Made by a program: the position numbers and the translations under genes
Shown here: one piece after another, positions 16,020 through 19,035 of the stretch
How the letters are laid out: each line of letters begins with the position of its first letter
Numbering within the stretch: the stretch's first letter is position 1
NCBI GenBank assembly: GCA_003566795.1
Contig: PXBU01000405.1
Location: 1-19,035, forward strand
Direction of reading: 5' to 3'
DNA length: 19,035 nt
Origin: Puniceicoccaceae bacterium
Lineage (GTDB): Bacteria; Verrucomicrobiota; Verrucomicrobiia; Opitutales; Coraliomargaritaceae
Notes under the pieces: model-generated
What the model was told of the DNA's origin: nothing
The model's database searches: none
Seen by the model: only the letters and a program-made list of their open reading frames with translations

Positions 16020-16334
16020 TTAGGCTTCGTCCGCATCCAAGTCCAGTTCCGCCAATTGAGCCTTCAGCTCTTTGCCAGCCTTGAACTTGATCACCGCCCG
16101 CTTGGGAATCACCACGTCGGTTTCCGGCTTGTTCGGGTTGCGTCCGATCCGCGCTTTGCGAATCTGCACCTCGAAAACTCCGAAATTTCGCAGCTCCACA
16201 TTGCGCCCCTCGCTAAGCGCCTGAGCAATCGCATCGAGCGTTAATTGAACGGTCTCGCGAACTTCCTTTTGTGGGAAACTCGTTTTGTCATAGATGTCGA
16301 GAACGATATCGCGTTTGGTAAGATTTTTGGACAT
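16020..16334 (-). CDS. HU/IHF-family DNA-binding protein
   Basis: A 104-residue nucleoid-associated protein that binds and bends DNA as a dimer. It begins MSKNLTKRDIVLDIYDKTSF, the usual helical N-terminus. It contains the family signature VELRNFGVFEV (about 46-56) and the DNA-contacting arm RKARIGRNPNKPET with the intercalating Pro. The C-terminal FKAGKELKAQL is also typical. An acidic tail (LAELDLDADEA) extends beyond normal HU length. The RNFGVF and IGRNP features lean to IHF-like rather than strict HU; the exact subtype is uncertain. A GGAG at 10 nt before the ATG is a plausible ribosome-binding site. A candidate promoter with perfect TTGACA is at 16390-16417. Confidence 0.93.
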   Translation of the reverse strand: MSKNLTKRDIVLDIYDKTSFPQKEVRETVQLTLDAIAQALSEGRNVELRNFGVFEVQIRKARIGRNPNKPETDVVIPKRAVIKFKAGKELKAQLAELDLDADEA

Positions 16335-16389
16335 ACGGTGATTACTCCTGCGGCTTGCGAATTAAAAATCAAAAGATACTGTTGCCGCG

Positions 16390-16417
16390 ATAGTTTGAAA
16401 AGAACATTACCTGTCAA
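16390..16417 (-). promoter_or_regulatory. Candidate promoter for the HU/IHF-like gene
   Basis: On the minus strand TTGACA (16412-16417) is followed after 16 nt by AACTAT (16390-16395), or after 17 nt by ACTATC. The -35 is perfect; the -10 is weak. It lies within the 92-bp divergent gap to the ClpX-like gene, so the two promoters must overlap. Confidence 0.4.
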
Positions 16418-16426
16418 ACCTGAAAC

Positions 16427-18019
16427 ATGAAAGACAAAGAACCACCCAACCCTTTCGAGGAAATCCAGCGCCAATTAAAGGACTTGTTCAAAGACTCCAA
16501 CGTCAAAATCTCAACGTCGGGCTTTGAAGCGAGCGACATGGAGGAAGGCAACCAGGAGGACTCCGAGCCGTCGGAGCAGGATAAAAAAGAGCAAGCATTG
16601 GAACTCATTCGTAATTTCCGGCTGAAACCCAAGGAAATCCGCGACCATCTGAATCGCTTCGTCATCCGGCAGGATGAGGCTAAAAAAGTGCTCTCGGTGG
16701 CGATCTGCGACCACTACAATCATGTGCGGCAGGCCATGAGCGGCAAGTCGGGCATCGCCAGCGAATACACCAAGCAGAATATCCTGCTGCTCGGGCCGAC
16801 CGGCGTGGGCAAGACCTATCTGATTAAAAACATCGCCCGGCTCATCGGTGTGCCCTTCGTCAAGGCCGACGCCACCAAATTTTCAGAGACGGGCTACGTG
16901 GGCTCGGATGTGGAGGACCTGGTTCGCGATCTGGTCAAGGGCGCTAACGGCGACATAGAACTCGCCGAAAATGGGATCATCTTCGTGGATGAAATTGATA
17001 AAATCGCCAGCGAAGCCGGAGCGGGCGGGCGCGACGTCTCTGGCCGTGGTGTGCAAATCAATCTGCTCAAGCTGATGGAGGAGACCGAGGTTAATCTCTT
17101 CAGCCCCACCGATATGATGGCCCAAATGCAGGCTGTCATGGAAATGCAGCGGGGCGGCAAGCCAGGCAAGCGTACCATCAACACCCGCAATATCCTCTTC
17201 ATCGTCAGCGGTGCCTTCGACAAGTTGGCGGAATCGATTAAAAAGCGTGTCTCCAGTAATGAACTTGGCTTCGGTGCCGCGCCGAATGTCGAGGATGAGG
17301 ATACCGCCATCTTCCTGAATCAGGCAGAGACGCAGGATTTTATCAAATACGGCTTTGAGCCGGAATTTATCGGCCGTGTCCCGGTGCGGGTGGCCTGTAG
17401 CTCGCTCTCTGCCGACGATCTGGCCCACATCATGACCACTTCCGAGGGCAGCGTGCTCAACCAATACCGCGATGATTTCTATGGCTATGGCATCGATTTC
17501 ACCATTTCGCCCGAGGCCATCCTGGCGATTGCCCAGTCCGCCAGTAAGGAGGGCACCGGCGCCCGGGGCTTGTTGACCGTCCTGGAGCGTATTTTCCGTG
17601 ACTTCAAGTTTGAGCTGCCCTCCACCGCCATCAAGCAGTTTGAGGTCACGCCCTCGATGATCGACGATCCGGCGGCCTATTTGCGACAGTTGAAAGACCA
17701 GAACGCGCACCTCCAGCACGATGTTTTCATCGATGATGTGAAGCACTTCGCGGCATCCTTCGAAAAAGCCCACGGCTTCACCCTGGAATTTAAGCCCTTG
17801 GCGGTCGATGCGCTGATTCAGGAATCGATGCAAAGAGATCAAACCATCCAGGCACTCTGCCAGGAAAAATTCCGGGACTTTGAGCACGGCCTGAACATCA
17901 TCTATCGCAATACCGGGCAGACGGTGTTCAAAATCGGCAAACTCGCCATTGAGGATCCTGACAAGGAACTCTCCCAGTGGGTCGTCCGTAGTATCGAGAC
18001 GATGAAACAATCGAAATAA
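16427..18019 (+). CDS. Atypical ClpX-like AAA+ ATPase without zinc domain, with C-terminal extension
   Basis: A 530-residue AAA+ protein whose core (about 60-410) aligns by eye with ClpX. It has Walker A GPTGVGKT (123-130), pore loop GYVG (156-159), Walker B IIFVDE (184-189), an arginine finger in EFIGR (R317) and sensor 2 in GTGAR (R380). It differs from ClpX in three ways. The N-terminal Cys4 zinc domain is missing, replaced by an acidic, low-complexity 55 residues. The RKH pore loop is replaced by a Met/Gln-rich insert and KPGKR (about 226-250). About 120 extra C-terminal residues include ALCQEKFRDFEHGLNIIYRN (476-495). It keeps LGFGA (280-284), like the ClpP-docking IGF loop. An unfoldase role is expected from the family; partner and substrates are unknown. 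No Shine-Dalgarno sequence. ubiE starts 1 nt after its stop. Confidence 0.9.
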   Translation: MKDKEPPNPFEEIQRQLKDLFKDSNVKISTSGFEASDMEEGNQEDSEPSEQDKKEQALELIRNFRLKPKEIRDHLNRFVIRQDEAKKVLSVAICDHYNHVRQAMSGKSGIASEYTKQNILLLGPTGVGKTYLIKNIARLIGVPFVKADATKFSETGYVGSDVEDLVRDLVKGANGDIELAENGIIFVDEIDKIASEAGAGGRDVSGRGVQINLLKLMEETEVNLFSPTDMMAQMQAVMEMQRGGKPGKRTINTRNILFIVSGAFDKLAESIKKRVSSNELGFGAAPNVEDEDTAIFLNQAETQDFIKYGFEPEFIGRVPVRVACSSLSADDLAHIMTTSEGSVLNQYRDDFYGYGIDFTISPEAILAIAQSASKEGTGARGLLTVLERIFRDFKFELPSTAIKQFEVTPSMIDDPAAYLRQLKDQNAHLQHDVFIDDVKHFAASFEKAHGFTLEFKPLAVDALIQESMQRDQTIQALCQEKFRDFEHGLNIIYRNTGQTVFKIGKLAIEDPDKELSQWVVRSIETMKQSK

Positions 18020-18020
18020 A

Positions 18021-18722
18021 ATGCCCGAAGGAGAAGCGGTCAGCCGGATGTTTGCCGGTATCGCGGGACGCTACGATCTCGCCAATCACCTGCTCAGCGG
18101 CGGGATTGATTTCTATTGGCGCCGCGTGCTGACGCGCATGGTGCGCGCCTTTGGGCCGCAGGAGGTGGTCGACTTGGCCACCGGTAGCGGCGACGTGGCC
18201 TTCAAGCTGCGTGACCGCCTCGGCCCGGAGGTGCCGGTGACCGGACTCGACTTCTGCGAACCGATGCTGGAGGAGGCCCGTGCCAAGCGAGCCCGCAAAG
18301 CCAAATATCAAAATCTGCATTTCGAATTCGGCGATTGCATGAACCTGCCGCTGCCGGATGCCTCGGTCGACGCCGTGACCATCTCCTTCGGTGTGCGTAA
18401 TTTCGAGGACCGCCAGCGGGGCCTCAAAGAGATCCTGCGCATCCTGCGCCCGGGTGGACGCCTCTACGTGCTGGAGTTTTCGCAGCCCGACCGCTGGTTT
18501 CGCCCGCTGTATTATTTCTACCTGAAATTTATCCTGCCCTGGGTGGCCGCTATCGCCACCGGCGACAAAAGCGCCTACGACTACCTCGCCGGCACGATTG
18601 AGAACTTCCCCACCAAAGAGGCCCTCGCCGATCAGCTCAAACTGGCAGGCTTCGACACCGTCGCAGCCAAAGGCCTCACCTGCTCCATCGTCGCCATCCA
18701 CGAAGCCACCAAGTTGGAATAA
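18021..18722 (+). CDS. ubiE: Demethylmenaquinone/ubiquinone methyltransferase UbiE/MenG
   Basis: A 233-residue SAM-dependent C-methyltransferase of quinone biosynthesis. It has motif I VVDLATGSGDVA (49-60), the acidic SAM-contact GLDFCEPMLEEAR (75-87), the UbiE signature ISFGVRNFEDRQRGLKEILR (121-140), then LRPGGRLYVLEFS (142-154) and the C-terminal YDYLAGTIENFP (186-197). It converts demethylmenaquinone to menaquinone, or the equivalent ubiquinone step; a menaquinone role is more likely in this type of organism (inference). The N-terminus MFAGIAGRYDLANHLLSGG is complete. The start is 1 nt after the ClpX-like stop, so both are almost certainly co-transcribed, which links the unusual ATPase with respiratory quinone synthesis at least in expression. 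No T-run terminator follows. Confidence 0.95.
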   Translation: MPEGEAVSRMFAGIAGRYDLANHLLSGGIDFYWRRVLTRMVRAFGPQEVVDLATGSGDVAFKLRDRLGPEVPVTGLDFCEPMLEEARAKRARKAKYQNLHFEFGDCMNLPLPDASVDAVTISFGVRNFEDRQRGLKEILRILRPGGRLYVLEFSQPDRWFRPLYYFYLKFILPWVAAIATGDKSAYDYLAGTIENFPTKEALADQLKLAGFDTVAAKGLTCSIVAIHEATKLE

Positions 18723-18746
18723 GGCCGTTTTGCCTCCCTCTGTAGG

Positions 18747-18767
18747 GGTGCTGCTGTGCGGCACCCG
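18747..18767. repeat. GC-rich hairpin after ubiE, REP-like
   Basis: GGGTGC (18747-18752) and GCACCC (18762-18767) pair, and an inner T-G wobble plus GC/GC extends the stem to 9 bp around a TGT loop. The context is TGTA-G-hairpin-GCG. There is no T-run, so it is a poor intrinsic terminator. Its form resembles dispersed intergenic hairpin elements, but only one copy is visible. Confidence 0.6.
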
Positions 18768-18843
18768 CGAACGGTGTGTTGCTCACGGTGTTTCCACAAC
18801 GTTTTGCACGCTCGGGTTCGCAGAAGGGGCAAAAGGTGCTCCG

Positions 18844-18857
18844 TATATTTTAATATA
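18844..18857. repeat. AT-rich inverted repeat
   Basis: TATATT (18844-18849) and AATATA (18852-18857) are perfect arms separated by two T. It lies in the 216-bp non-coding gap between ubiE and the partial minus-strand gene. No function can be assigned. Confidence 0.6.
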
Positions 18858-18873
18858 TCCCGGCTTGGCGAAG

Positions 18874-18908
18874 AAGGGGCCAAAGGGAAGGGGCCAAAGG
18901 GGTCAAAG
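18874..18908. repeat. Purine-rich 14-bp tandem repeat
   Basis: AAGGGGCCAAAGGG occurs twice in tandem (18874-18887 and 18888-18901), followed by a degenerate partial copy GTCAAAG (18902-18908). A related single copy AGAAGGGGCAAAAGG lies upstream at 18822-18836. It is non-coding. The unit length matches the other tandem repeat at the end of hisS, but the sequences are unrelated. Confidence 0.8.
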
Positions 18909-18938
18909 AATATGAACATTTTTCATTTTTATGATACA

Positions 18939-19034
18939 TTACGAATCAGATTTGTTATCCTCGAAGGATGCCCCATATTCAGCCGCCTGGCGATCCAAAT
19001 ATTTCCGGCGGTTGTATTCGCCCGCAGGTCCCGG
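18939..19034 (-). CDS. C-terminal end of an unrecognised protein (partial)
   Basis: An open frame enters from the right edge and ends at TAA (18939-18941), giving 31 residues that include GEYNRRKYLDRQAAEYGASF and the acidic/polar tail EDNKSDS. The charged, tyrosine-rich composition and polar end look like a real protein C-terminus, and the other minus-strand frame I translated contains a stop codon. I do not recognise the family. With so short a piece the reading frame itself is uncertain. Confidence 0.4.
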   Translation of the reverse strand, partial: PGPAGEYNRRKYLDRQAAEYGASFEDNKSDS

Positions 19035-19035
19035 G

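Noticed and set aside
16883..18010. 375-residue open frame antisense to the ClpX-like ATPase
   Set aside because: Long, but it mirrors the conserved ATPase codon by codon, is His/Asp/Leu-rich and matches no family I recognise.
17928..18764. 278-residue open frame antisense to ubiE
   Set aside because: It lies opposite an unambiguous UbiE and crosses the ATPase-ubiE junction; a GC-driven shadow.

Overview
The window is a compact, gene-dense bacterial chromosome segment of moderate to slightly high GC. The protein types suggest the Verrucomicrobiota, most likely an Opitutae/Puniceicoccales (Coraliomargarita-like) organism. The clues are an all-housekeeping backbone with PVC-style versions of HisRS, YidC and TolC, many start codons without a Shine-Dalgarno sequence, and a second ClpX-like ATPase. 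The phylum assignment is inference from sequence character, not from any search.

Layout. Positions 1-1011 (minus) hold rpmH-rnpA-yidD-yidC: ribosomal protein L34, the RNase P protein, and the membrane-insertion pair, with yidC cut by the window edge. A lone type II secretion/type IV pilus inner-membrane platform gene (gspF/pilC type) follows on the plus strand. It converges, 8 bp apart, on the protein quality-control cluster tig-clpP-clpX (2402-5928, transcribed leftward). rpmB (L28) diverges from tig and ends in a strong intrinsic terminator. A DUF2851 gene follows on the minus strand.

The middle (7982-14540) is all on the plus strand. A CHASE-domain membrane histidine kinase comes first, then a candidate terminator and a promoter region rich in GTAAT/ATTAC sites. 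After that comes a tight four-gene efflux operon: TolC-type outer-membrane protein, HlyD/MacA-type adaptor, MacB-type ATPase and MacB-type permease. Together these would form an inner-to-outer-membrane export system. The kinase is a plausible but unproven regulator, and no response regulator lies in the window.

The right part has hisS and an HU/IHF-family gene on the minus strand. On the plus strand is a two-gene unit: a 530-residue ClpX-like AAA+ ATPase with no zinc finger and an extra C-terminal domain, followed 1 nt later by ubiE/menG. The last ~300 bp hold a hairpin, short tandem repeats and the C-terminal end of an unrecognised minus-strand gene.

The most noteworthy items are the atypical ClpX paralogue, the GTAAT-site cluster before the efflux operon, the U-depleted clpX leader, the short 14-bp tandem repeats and hairpin in intergenic DNA, and a nuclease-like D...ExH signature in the DUF2851 protein. 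No CRISPR array, tRNA, rRNA, insertion sequence or prophage was seen.
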